From an uncultured Eubacterium sp. (lineage in GTDB: Bacteria > Bacillota_A > Clostridia > Lachnospirales > Lachnospiraceae), in NCBI GenBank assembly GCA_947653505.1, contig CANTHI010000140.1:1-8521 (forward strand): a DNA stretch of 8,521 nt, written 5' to 3'. Positions within the stretch are counted from its first letter, which is position 1; each line of letters begins with the position of its first letter. The translations under genes were made by a program, and so were the position numbers. Shown one piece after another: positions 1-7,388 of the stretch. The notes under the pieces were generated by a model. The model had not been told where the DNA came from. It ran no database searches and worked only from the letters and a program-made list of their open reading frames with translations.

Positions 1-85
1 TTCTGGAAACCGGAACAATGAAACAGGGCCGCTTCCCTCATCCGGCGTCCGGGAGACCAGTATATACCGGTCTGGTTGATCCAGT
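1..85. other. Short region downstream of topA with an imperfect palindrome
   Basis: These 85 bases follow the topA stop codon on the minus strand. No open frame can be assigned. Positions 54-73 form an imperfect 20-bp palindrome (arms AGACC/GGTCT around a GTATATAC core, one mismatched pair), and there are further short GC-rich inverted repeats such as CTGG/CCAG next to the stop. No T-run follows, so I do not call a terminator. In many Clostridia the next gene after topA is codY, but none of it is visible here. Confidence 0.3.
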
Positions 86-2167
86 TCAGGATTCCCTGCT
101 TTTCTCACACACATACCCGCACTGCGCATCCGCGCACACCACTTTGTTTCCTTTTTCTACCATATAGCCGCCACATTTCGGGCATTTTTCCTGACACGGT
201 TTCTGCCATGACATAAAATCACAGTCGTCAGGTCCTGCCTCGCATCCGTAAAAGCGTCTTCCCTTTTTTGTTTTTCGTACGACAATATCTTTTCCGCATT
301 TCGGGCAGGAGACTCCGATTTTTTCGAGGTATGGCTTTGTGCTGCGGCAGTCCGGAAAGCCTGGACAGGCCAGAAATTTTCCGTGCGGACCGTATTTGAT
401 GACCATGTTTCGGCCGCATTCTTCACAGATTACGTCGGTGACTTCATCGGCGATCTTTACTTTTTCGAGCGTTTTTGCCGCCTTTTCTACGGCTTCTTCC
501 AGATCCGGATAAAAATTGCTTACGATCGTTTTCCAGCTGATGTCGCCTTCTTCTACTTTGTCCAGCAGCATTTCCATATTTGCGGTAAACTCTTCGTCTA
601 CAATCGTGGCAAAGGCTTCTTTCATAATGGTGTTGACTGCTTCGCCGAGCTCTGTCAGATGCAGATTTTTGTTCTCTTTTAATACATAACGGCGGGCCAG
701 CAGTGTGGTAATGGTCGGAGCATATGTGCTTGGGCGGCCGATGCCGTGCTCTTCGAGCGTTTTGACAAGGGCTGCTTCGGTATAATGTGCCGGCGGCTGG
801 GTAAAGTGCTGGGTACATTCCAGATCGTCCAGCGTCAGTTTTGAAGATTCGTCGATCGATCTGAGCAGTACGTTATTTTCTCCTTTTTCGTCCTCGTCGC
901 TCATGTATACGGACATAAAACCGTCAAATGCCACTCTGGAAGCTGATACTGTCAGCCTGTATGCACCGGCGCCGATTTTCACACTCGTTGTCTCGTATTT
1001 TGCCGCGCTCATACGGCTGGCTGTAAAACGTTTCCAGATCAGCTGGTACAGGCGGAACTGGTCTCTGGAAAGAGATTCCTTTACTTCTACCGGCGTTCTT
1101 GTAATATCCGTCGGGCGGATGGCCTCGTGTGCATCCTGAATCTTGCCGGATGTTTTCTTTTCCGCGGATGCGGCCGCGATATAATCCGGGCCATAATTTT
1201 TTCCAATATAGTCTCTGGCCTGTGCGTCGGCTTCTTCCGAAATACGCACGGAATCTGTTCTCAGATAAGTAATCAGTCCGATCACTCCGGCCCCTTTGAT
1301 CTCTACTCCTTCATACAGCTGCTGGGCCAGGCGCATTGTTTTTAATGTCGAAAAGTTTAAGACTTTGGACGCCTCCTGCTGCAGCGTACTCGTTGTAAAT
1401 GGAAACGGCGCTTTTTTCGTGCGCTCGCTCTTTTTTACATCCAGTACCTGGTAGTCTGCCTTTAGAAGCTCCTGCCGGATGTTTTCCGCCTGCTCTTTAT
1501 TTTCGATTTTCATGCGCCCTTCTGAGGTTCCGTAAAATCTGGCTTCCAGTTTCTTTTTTTCTCCGGCGACCTGCAGCTGTGCGCCGATCGTCCAGTATTC
1601 TTCCGGAATAAAATCATTGATCTCTTTTTCCCTGTCCGCGATAATGCGCAGCGCTACAGACTGCACGCGTCCGGCGCTTAGGCCGCGCTTTACCTTTTCC
1701 CAGAGCAGCGGACTGATCTTATAACCTACCATACGGTCCAGAATACGTCTTGCCTGCTGGGCATTTACCAGATCCATGTCAATCTCTCTGGGCTGTTTCA
1801 GTGAAGCTTTGACTGCGTTTTTTGTAATTTCGTTAAAGCTGATCCGGTATACTTCTTTTTTATCATCCAGATTCAGCGCTTTTGACAAATGCCAGGAAAT
1901 CGCTTCCCCTTCCCGGTCAGGGTCCGTTGCCAGATAGACACGGTCTGCTTTTTTTGCTTCCTTGCGCAGCTTTGCAAGAATATCTCCTTTTCCCCGTATC
2001 GTAATATATTTTGGCTCAAAATCATGCTCGAAATCAATTCCCATTTTACTTTTTGGCAGATCCCTGACATGTCCGTTCGACGCTGTAACCTCATAATTTT
2101 TCCCAAGAAATTTTTTAATCGTCTTAACCTTTGCCGGAGATTCCACAATTACCAGATATTTTGCCAT
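86..2167 (-). CDS. topA: DNA topoisomerase I (type IA)
   Basis: Relaxes negatively supercoiled DNA by transient cleavage of one strand and strand passage; acts on the nucleoid. The 693-residue product is full length for Firmicute TopA. The N-terminal Toprim domain begins MAKYLVIVESPAK (Glu9) and carries the acidic triad TDPDREGEA (Asp82, Asp84, Glu86). The active-site tyrosine is Tyr301 in GLITYLRTDS. The C-terminus has three Cys4 zinc-ribbon motifs: Cys581/584/601/607, Cys621/624/642/649 and Cys662/665/678/683. The ATG at 2165-2167 is preceded by GGTGAGGA (2174-2181) at suitable spacing. The start lies only 18 nt after the dprA stop, so topA is very probably the last visible gene of the comM-dprA-topA operon. 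Nothing is truncated and every hallmark residue is present. Confidence 0.98.
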   Translation of the reverse strand: MAKYLVIVESPAKVKTIKKFLGKNYEVTASNGHVRDLPKSKMGIDFEHDFEPKYITIRGKGDILAKLRKEAKKADRVYLATDPDREGEAISWHLSKALNLDDKKEVYRISFNEITKNAVKASLKQPREIDMDLVNAQQARRILDRMVGYKISPLLWEKVKRGLSAGRVQSVALRIIADREKEINDFIPEEYWTIGAQLQVAGEKKKLEARFYGTSEGRMKIENKEQAENIRQELLKADYQVLDVKKSERTKKAPFPFTTSTLQQEASKVLNFSTLKTMRLAQQLYEGVEIKGAGVIGLITYLRTDSVRISEEADAQARDYIGKNYGPDYIAAASAEKKTSGKIQDAHEAIRPTDITRTPVEVKESLSRDQFRLYQLIWKRFTASRMSAAKYETTSVKIGAGAYRLTVSASRVAFDGFMSVYMSDEDEKGENNVLLRSIDESSKLTLDDLECTQHFTQPPAHYTEAALVKTLEEHGIGRPSTYAPTITTLLARRYVLKENKNLHLTELGEAVNTIMKEAFATIVDEEFTANMEMLLDKVEEGDISWKTIVSNFYPDLEEAVEKAAKTLEKVKIADEVTDVICEECGRNMVIKYGPHGKFLACPGFPDCRSTKPYLEKIGVSCPKCGKDIVVRKTKKGRRFYGCEAGPDDCDFMSWQKPCQEKCPKCGGYMVEKGNKVVCADAQCGYVCEKSRES

Positions 2168-2185
2168 GACTAATCCTCACCTTAC

Positions 2186-3427
2186 TCATTCCGTAATAAT
2201 TTTGTAGTGATTTTTATACACTTCCTCTATCCGGTTCTTTTGCGTCAGGGCTGCCAATGTCTGACTGAGCGTCTGTATGTCTAATCCTGTTTTTTCCAGT
2301 AAAGTTTCAAAGCCCATTGGCAAAAGACCAAGACAACCATACACCAACCGCTCGTCTTTTTCAAGAGAAAATTTATGTAAATTGTCAAATTTTTCACAAT
2401 TTAACTGTTTCCAGACACCCTCCCGCAAGCCCGTTTCCTCTGCTCTGATGCCCTTTCGCATATCTGTTTCTGTTAAAATTTCTCCTGCTCTGACGCTTTC
2501 TGTCCCTGTTTTCCTGTTGTGCACAATTTCCTTTTTACGGACAGCCTGCATTGACAATTCCGCCAGAATGTCTTCCACAGATATGATCGTGCCCGCTCCC
2601 TGTGCAATCAGACGATTACATCCATAGCTTAACCCGTCCGTAATGCGTCCTGGCAGCGCATACACGTCCCTGCCCTGCTCCAGCGCGGCATCAGCCGTTA
2701 TCAGAGAACCGCTTTTTGCTTTTGCTTCTATTATAAGCACTACGTCCGACAGCACACTGATCAGACGGTTGCGCTGCGGAAAATAGGCGGGCAGCGGTTT
2801 TGTGCCCGGCGGATATTCACTGAGCAGTCCGCCATGCTGCGCGATCTCTTCATACAATTGTCTGTGATAATTCGGATAACAGATATCGACACCGCATCCG
2901 AATACCGCATACGTACGGCCGCCGCTGTCCAGCGCTCCCCGATGCCCTGCCGCGTCGATCCCTCTGGCCATACCGCTGACGACGGCAACATCCTGTGACG
3001 CAAGCTCCCGCGCAATCTCTCTGGCTATCGTCCTGCCATATTCCGAGCACATTCTGGCACCAGCCACCGCGACACGGAACTCTCCCGCCTCCGGCAGGCT
3101 GCCACGGTAAAACACGCCATATGGCGCATCCGCAAGCTCCGACAGCTGTAGTGGATACTCCTCCTGCTCCCTGCACACAAACCGGATCCCGGACTGCAGC
3201 AAATCATACCACCTGCCATCCATGTCCCACGTTTTTTTTGATTCTATGATGCACATGACATCCTTATGCATCAGTCCGGAAATTTTTTCCAGCTCCTGGC
3301 GTCTCAGATAATAAATTTCTTCTGCACTCCCGCAGACCGAAAACAAATGTTTCTGCACTCTTGGCGTACAGCCTTTCATGCACGTAAACCAGTATGCATA
3401 TTTGCATTCTGTCATCTGCCGCTTCAC
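2186..3427 (-). CDS. dprA: DNA processing protein DprA (Smf)
   Basis: DprA binds incoming single-stranded DNA and loads RecA during natural transformation; it is widely kept in bacteria not known to be transformable. The 413-aa product has an N-terminal helix-hairpin-helix/SAM-like segment (about residues 15-60). The Rossmann-like DprA core follows, with VAGARMCSEYG (121-131), SGMARGID (151-158), GCGVDICYP (177-185), FPQRNRLIS (216-224) and KSGSLITADAALEQGRDVYA (238-257). A charged linker (about 290-350) leads to a winged-helix-like C-terminal domain (about 352-410). The first start is GTG at 3425-3427, overlapping the comM TGA stop by 4 nt (GTGA), which suggests translational coupling. An in-frame ATG four codons later (3413-3415) is an alternative. 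The gene sits between comM and topA in one operon. Confidence 0.96.
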   Translation of the reverse strand: MKRQMTECKYAYWFTCMKGCTPRVQKHLFSVCGSAEEIYYLRRQELEKISGLMHKDVMCIIESKKTWDMDGRWYDLLQSGIRFVCREQEEYPLQLSELADAPYGVFYRGSLPEAGEFRVAVAGARMCSEYGRTIAREIARELASQDVAVVSGMARGIDAAGHRGALDSGGRTYAVFGCGVDICYPNYHRQLYEEIAQHGGLLSEYPPGTKPLPAYFPQRNRLISVLSDVVLIIEAKAKSGSLITADAALEQGRDVYALPGRITDGLSYGCNRLIAQGAGTIISVEDILAELSMQAVRKKEIVHNRKTGTESVRAGEILTETDMRKGIRAEETGLREGVWKQLNCEKFDNLHKFSLEKDERLVYGCLGLLPMGFETLLEKTGLDIQTLSQTLAALTQKNRIEEVYKNHYKIITE

Positions 3428-4986
3428 CGCCTTTCCCAGTATTTGTGATCCAGGCTGCGGTAGCAGAATGCTTCTGCAAGATGTCCGGTATTTACCCTGC
3501 TGCTGTGGGCAAGATCTGCAATCGTCCTCGCCACACGCAGAATTTTGTGATATGCGCGTGCGGTCAGTCCGGCCTGCTGATACAAATTTTTCAGATAGCT
3601 TTCTTCTTTTTGCGTAAGCATACAGATTTCTTTTAACCTGTCTGCCGGTATCTGGCTGTTAAAAAAGATACCGGTATCTGCATAGCGCTCCTTTTGCAGC
3701 TCCCACGCCTTGCAGACCCTGGCCCGGATTTTTGCAGAGCTTTCGTTTTCTGTCTCTGCCGTAAGCTCTGCAAACGTAAGCTGTGAAGTCTCCACGCAGA
3801 TGTCAATCCGGTCTAACAGCGGCTGACTGATTCTGCCAAGATAACGGTCGATCGCATGCTGCGTGCAGCGGCACCGGTTCATGTCCGGATATGCGCCGCA
3901 GGGGCAGGGATTGGTCGCAGCCACAAGCATAAAATCTGCCGGATAGCTGCAGCTGCCATGCAGTCTTGCAATGTGAATCTGCCTGTCTTCCAGCGGCTGA
4001 CGCAAAAGCTCCAGCGTAGACTTTTGAAACTCTGCCAGCTCGTCCAGAAACAGCACGCCTTTATGCGCCAGCGAAACCTCGCCCGGCTTTGGCACTGTAC
4101 CACCGCCCACAAGCCCCTGCGGCGTTATCGTATGATGCGGGCTGCGGAACGGACGGGTACACATTGCGCCGGCATCCTGCAGCAGCATACCGCTGACACT
4201 GTAAATACTTGCCAGCTCCAGCTGTTCTTTTTTGCACATCGGCGGCAGAATCGTCGGAATCCGCTGGGCAATCATTGTCTTTCCGGCTCCCGGCGGCCCG
4301 ATCATCAAAAGATTGTGCATACCCGCAGCCGCCACTTCGCTGGCACGCCGGACAAAGCGCTGGCCATTGATCTGGGAAAAATCCGGCTCTTTTCCTGTAC
4401 CGGTAATTTGTATCTGGCTTCGTCCTTCCTTTTCCATTTCAGTCTCTCCTGTTTCAGGCTCTCCTGTTTCAGGCTCTTCCCCGTTCAAAAAACGGATCAT
4501 TCCTGCAATACTTTTCACCGGGATAATCCGGATATTCTGAATCAGGCCTGCTTCCCTGCGGTTGTCATAAGGTACCATGCACTGGGTAAATCCATGTCCG
4601 CCCGCTTCTGCCACAATCGGCAGAATCCCTTCGACCGGCTGCACCCTGCCATTCAGGCCGATTTCCCCTACGACCAGCATGGAATCCAGCCGCTGCGTGG
4701 AAACCACGCCCAGCGCCGCCAGAATCGCCGCTGCTATAGGAAGATCAAAGGCCGAGCCTGTTTTTCTGACATTTGCCGGGAACAGATTGATCGTAATCCG
4801 TTTGGCCGGAAGATAATAACCGCTGTTACGCAAAGCAGCACGTACACGCTCTCTGGCTTCTTTTACTTCTGCTGCCAGAAAACCTACCATTTCAAACATT
4901 GGCATGCCATCACTCACATCTGCTTCAACCTGTACAGGCAGACTGTTAATACCGCGGATAATTGCGGTTGATACTCTGCTATACAA
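3424..4986 (-). CDS. comM: YifB/ComM family Mg-chelatase-like AAA+ ATPase
   Basis: ComM of naturally transformable proteobacteria is a hexameric helicase promoting branch migration during integration of transforming DNA; this protein belongs to the same YifB family, but its role in Clostridia is inferred. The 520-aa product has an N-terminal Lon-protease-like fold (about 1-170), an acidic linker (170-200), and a Mg-chelatase-type AAA+ core. That core has Walker A GPPGAGKT (230-237), Walker B VLFLDE (311-316), a Cys pair cluster NPCPCG...RCRC (Cys361, 363, 372, 374), and LLDRIDI (390-396), followed by the Mg_chelatase_C domain (about 420-515). Translation starts at TTG (4984-4986), chosen because AAAGGAGGAA (4991-5000) lies at ideal distance and the protein begins MYSRV as family members do. 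The linker carries a small tandem repeat. First gene of the comM-dprA-topA operon. Confidence 0.95.
   Translation of the reverse strand: MYSRVSTAIIRGINSLPVQVEADVSDGMPMFEMVGFLAAEVKEARERVRAALRNSGYYLPAKRITINLFPANVRKTGSAFDLPIAAAILAALGVVSTQRLDSMLVVGEIGLNGRVQPVEGILPIVAEAGGHGFTQCMVPYDNRREAGLIQNIRIIPVKSIAGMIRFLNGEEPETGEPETGETEMEKEGRSQIQITGTGKEPDFSQINGQRFVRRASEVAAAGMHNLLMIGPPGAGKTMIAQRIPTILPPMCKKEQLELASIYSVSGMLLQDAGAMCTRPFRSPHHTITPQGLVGGGTVPKPGEVSLAHKGVLFLDELAEFQKSTLELLRQPLEDRQIHIARLHGSCSYPADFMLVAATNPCPCGAYPDMNRCRCTQHAIDRYLGRISQPLLDRIDICVETSQLTFAELTAETENESSAKIRARVCKAWELQKERYADTGIFFNSQIPADRLKEICMLTQKEESYLKNLYQQAGLTARAYHKILRVARTIADLAHSSRVNTGHLAEAFCYRSLDHKYWERR
4444..4480 (-). repeat. 15-bp tandem repeat in the comM inter-domain linker
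   Basis: Two identical 15-bp units (4444-4458 and 4459-4473, plus-strand unit CTCTCCTGTTTCAGG) followed by a partial third copy. The unit is a multiple of three, so it adds GEPET-like repeats to the acidic linker between the Lon-like and AAA+ domains without breaking the frame. Slippage here would change linker length only. Confidence 0.75.
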
Positions 4987-5093
4987 TCAGTTCCTCCTTT
5001 ATCTGGTATGACTGTCGTGGGGATTTTTCAGAGCTGCCACGCTGGGAAGGTGCGGGGCTTTTTGAAATCTGATATTACAAAAAAGATAGTATT

Positions 5094-5122
5094 ATTTTAC
5101 CATAGAATCTGGCGGATGGGAA
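5094..5122 (-). promoter_or_regulatory. Candidate vegetative promoter for comM-dprA-topA
   Basis: On the minus strand TTCCCA (5117-5122) and TAAAAT (5094-5099) are separated by exactly 17 bp, resembling a SigA -35/-10 pair (4/6 and 5/6 matches). It would give a leader of about 100 nt before the comM TTG start. It lies on the comM side of the sigK-derived repeat, so it would have been left intact by the insertion of the rlo module. Confidence 0.5.
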
Positions 5123-5160
5123 GAGAAAATTTTTCTTTTGCAGATGCGCAGGTGCCGGAT

Positions 5161-5193
5161 GCTGGGATGGAAAGTTTCCCCAGCGCCTTTTTT
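5161..5193 (+). terminator. Hairpin plus T-run at the left junction (plus strand)
   Basis: On the plus strand GCTGGG (5161-5166) pairs with CCCAGC (5179-5184), the interior can add GAAA/TTTC pairing, and six T (5188-5193) follow after GCC. It looks like a weak intrinsic terminator reading rightward, yet no plus-strand gene lies upstream. One arm and the T-run come from the sigK-derived repeat, so the structure may be fortuitous. Confidence 0.25.
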
Positions 5194-5210
5194 CAATCCG
5201 GCTCACATAC
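5173..5210. repeat. Orphan copy of the sigK 3' end (left direct repeat)
   Basis: These 38 bases match positions 7414-7452 inside sigK in the same orientation, the only difference being a run of six T (5188-5193) instead of seven. In sigK the sequence encodes residues 189-200 of the helix-turn-helix; here it lies in a gap between rloB and comM, out of any gene, and the indel would shift the sigma frame. Similarity stops abruptly at both ends. It is the left partner of a direct repeat that brackets the rloA-rloB module, consistent with an attachment-site or insertion scar. No integrase is nearby, so the mechanism is open. Confidence 0.85.
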
Positions 5211-5260
5211 TCTCCTGTCAGGTTATGACTGAAAAGTACTTCATAAAATTACACACCCGG

Positions 5261-5935
5261 TTAAAGATATTTTCTCAATTCCCCAACCAGCTCATACACT
5301 CTTGTAGCCGGACATCTTTTCGATGGTGCCTCGTCATGATATGACTCGTATTGCCGCTTCGCTCTCTGAATCGCGATATCCGTCTTGTCTTTAAACAAAT
5401 CATATAAATTTTCCAGCGCTTTCTCATATCCGCATTTTTGCTTTAGAATCTGCTGATACTGTTCACGTCCATTATTTACAGTCAGTTCCTGAAAGTGGAG
5501 GATAAACCATAGTTCAATACATTCATTTGACCACGCTACCCTGTACTGCCTGCTTTCTTTCCGCTTTTCCGCACTATATTGTGTATTATCAAAATTATCT
5601 AAAGGAAAATCATCCTTATCATACATCAGCCAGACCACTTCTGCCTGCGGGAACTCTTTTTCAACCTGTATTCTTGCAAACCTCAGCAGCCCCTTTGTAT
5701 TTCTGCCCGTACCTCGTACAAAAATTCTTGGGCCGGATGAGAACTCATAATACTTTGCGTTGATCGCATCCGCAAAGCCCTTGATATAGTTCGGCTCTGT
5801 CTTTGTCCCCTCACTGATAATGTACATATATGGTGGTAAATCATCAAGCAATTCCTTTTTCCGTTTATGCATCTTCGCATTGATTCTTTTCTGGTTTTTC
5901 TTCTGTTCGCTTACTTTCAATGGCTTAAGACTCAT
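5261..5935 (-). CDS. RloB/AbiLii-like Toprim protein, probable effector of a two-gene defence module
   Basis: The 224-aa product belongs to the RloB-like family (restriction-linked ORF B; also the AbiLii component of lactococcal AbiL). Visible hallmarks are a basic N-terminus (about 10-28), ISEGTKTEPNYIKGF (40-54) with the Toprim-type Glu42, WLMYDKDDF (102-110) with the Asp106/Asp108 pair after a hydrophobic strand, SNECIELWFILHF (136-148), and the C-terminal TRVYELVGEL segment (211-220). The acidic arrangement fits a Toprim nuclease fold, so cleavage of nucleic acid (DNA or RNA) is inferred, not shown. The start ATG (5933-5935) lies inside the end of the upstream ATPase gene (11-nt overlap), with GGGAGG (5942-5947) six bases ahead, so the two are co-translated. 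Codons are AT-richer than in the comM-topA block. No clear terminator follows the stop. Confidence 0.85.
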   Translation of the reverse strand: MSLKPLKVSEQKKNQKRINAKMHKRKKELLDDLPPYMYIISEGTKTEPNYIKGFADAINAKYYEFSSGPRIFVRGTGRNTKGLLRFARIQVEKEFPQAEVVWLMYDKDDFPLDNFDNTQYSAEKRKESRQYRVAWSNECIELWFILHFQELTVNNGREQYQQILKQKCGYEKALENLYDLFKDKTDIAIQRAKRQYESYHDEAPSKRCPATRVYELVGELRKYL

Positions 5936-7175
5936 CTTCGGCCTCCCAATTCAAAATTTTTCTGATATATGGGTCAGCTCCATAACGTCCCTCCAAATAT
6001 TGTTTTCCGTATGCCTCATCATTTCTGGGGATTAACCCATTCTCTTTTTTAAATGACACCAAAGAATAGAGCTTTGAAGCGTTCTGAGGATTTAATGCGC
6101 AAAACCAAATTTCATCTCTTCGATATACCTCAGGTGACATTGTTGTTATATCATGAGATGTAAGCAAAAGCTGGGCTCCCTTTCTGTTGCTTTTAGCATC
6201 CGTAAACAGTTCAATAATGTATTGCAATAACTTTGGATGCAGTTTTGCATCTAATTCATCGGCAATCAATAAAGTTCCTTTTTTCAGGCACTCCATGATT
6301 TGTGCCAGACAACTGAATAATTTTCTGGTTCCGCCCGACTCCTCTTCATAAGGTATTTCATACATCATGCCATTCTCCAATATATGTTTTGCATATATCC
6401 CTATAATTTTCCCATCAGCATCTTTTTCTTCCCGCATCCCGCATATATTGATATCCATTTTCTGCAGCATTTCAAAAAGTTTCGTTCTTTCTTTTTTATT
6501 TTTAGGAAGAAAGATTCTTTTTTCTTTCCTGGAATCATCATAGTCGAGAAAAGCGATATCCTCGAACCATGACATGACCTCATCCACTGGCTCAATATCA
6601 TAATTTATAGCCGCATGGGCGAGAAGAGGCATGGAACTCCTCATTTTTTCGACCGGTATCTCCTCTAATTCCTCCCCCAGCACACACTCGTCTGCTGTTC
6701 GTTCAAATATAACATCTGTATCATTCTCACCCAATATCAGGCGATAAAGATTCTCTTCTAAAATTTCATTATGAAGATGAGAAATCTGATATCTGTACTG
6801 TTTCCCTTTTGTTCGAAACATAATGTCGAAACTGATAGGCATATCCTTACATTCCGAATCGAACTTATGATACTTTTCCCTGATTCTTATTTCTGAACTT
6901 CTTTTGATTATGGATTCAAAATCTGTATCATTTTGCATTTGAGACATAATAAATGGGCGCAGCAACAGCATGCTTAAATACTGCAGCGCCTCTAAAACTG
7001 TAGATTTGCCTCCCCCATTGGGTCCATAAATTACGAGCACTGGCAGGAACCTTTCACCATCTATTTTATCCTTAATGATACTCTTTTCATGATCCTTTAT
7101 AGATTCTGCGGTAAAATCCAGAAAGGCTTCCTTTTTAAATGATTTATAATTGGAAAATGAAAATTGGCTTAACAT
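5925..7175 (-). CDS. RloA/AbiLi-like AAA ATPase of a two-gene defence module
   Basis: ABC/OLD-like ATPase of the AAA_15/AAA_21 type, paired with an RloB-like partner. In the 416-aa form the protein starts MLSQFSFSNYKSFK, typical of the family. It shows Walker A GPNGGGKST (51-59), a long helical/insert region (about 75-270), an ABC-like signature ESGGTRK (279-285), Walker B LLIADELD (302-309, Asp306/Glu307), and the switch histidine in LLLTSHD (His341). Such ATPases act as sensors or regulators of the Toprim effector in phage-defence pairs; that role here is inferred. I chose the ATG at 7173-7175 because AAAGGAG (7183-7189) lies seven bases upstream; the frame is open to an ATG at 7209-7211 (12 extra, basic residues), but that start would place the ribosome site inside the gene. 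The gene overlaps rloB by 11 nt. Confidence 0.88.
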   Translation of the reverse strand: MLSQFSFSNYKSFKKEAFLDFTAESIKDHEKSIIKDKIDGERFLPVLVIYGPNGGGKSTVLEALQYLSMLLLRPFIMSQMQNDTDFESIIKRSSEIRIREKYHKFDSECKDMPISFDIMFRTKGKQYRYQISHLHNEILEENLYRLILGENDTDVIFERTADECVLGEELEEIPVEKMRSSMPLLAHAAINYDIEPVDEVMSWFEDIAFLDYDDSRKEKRIFLPKNKKERTKLFEMLQKMDINICGMREEKDADGKIIGIYAKHILENGMMYEIPYEEESGGTRKLFSCLAQIMECLKKGTLLIADELDAKLHPKLLQYIIELFTDAKSNRKGAQLLLTSHDITTMSPEVYRRDEIWFCALNPQNASKLYSLVSFKKENGLIPRNDEAYGKQYLEGRYGADPYIRKILNWEAEDES

Positions 7176-7230
7176 GCATCTTCTCCTTTCAAAATTCCGC
7201 TTTTTTCTCATTTATGTAAACAATATAGCC

Positions 7231-7259
7231 ATGTTAGCAGATATTTATTCTTATATCAA
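7231..7259 (-). promoter_or_regulatory. Promoter of the rloA-rloB module (extended -10)
   Basis: Minus strand: TTGATA (7254-7259), a 17-bp spacer, and TAACAT (7231-7236) preceded by TGC, an extended -10. The start point would fall near 7224, giving a leader of about 50 nt with AAAGGAG before the ATG at 7175. A small hairpin (TTTGAG/CTCAAA arms, 7266-7284) lies just upstream. The module thus seems to be transcribed from its own vegetative-type promoter. Confidence 0.6.
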
Positions 7260-7312
7260 TATCCATTTGAGTTTTTTCCTCAAAAATCTATATGTCTACT
7301 CATATTGTTATA

Positions 7313-7363
7313 AAAATGGGGATAAAGCATGGTAAGTGATTTACTCCACTTTATCCCCATTTT
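7313..7363 (-). terminator. Intrinsic terminator of sigK
   Basis: Perfect 15-bp inverted repeat, 7313-7327 against 7349-7363 (AAAATGGGGATAAAG and its complement), with a 21-nt loop that can form a further GTAA/TTAC pairing. On the minus strand the stem ends in TTTTT followed by AT-rich sequence. It begins 22 nt beyond the sigK stop and lies before the rloA promoter, insulating the two units. The A/T-rich arms also give a weak plus-strand T-run. Confidence 0.85.
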
Positions 7364-7388
7364 CCATTATTTCTCCATTTTCGCAGGC

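Noticed and set aside
3856..4971. 371-codon open frame on the plus strand opposite comM
   Set aside because: It is antisense to a gene with full AAA+ motifs, is rich in Cys, His and Arg, has no recognisable domain, and its length follows from the codon bias of comM.
5016..5041. CGTGG/CCACG hairpin in the comM leader as a terminator or attenuator
   Set aside because: Only 5 bp with a 16-nt loop and no T-run after it on the minus strand.
7176..7211. N-terminal extension of the ATPase to an ATG at 7209-7211
   Set aside because: The extra 12 residues are basic and unlike the family, and the strong AAAGGAG lies inside them at ideal distance from the ATG at 7173-7175.
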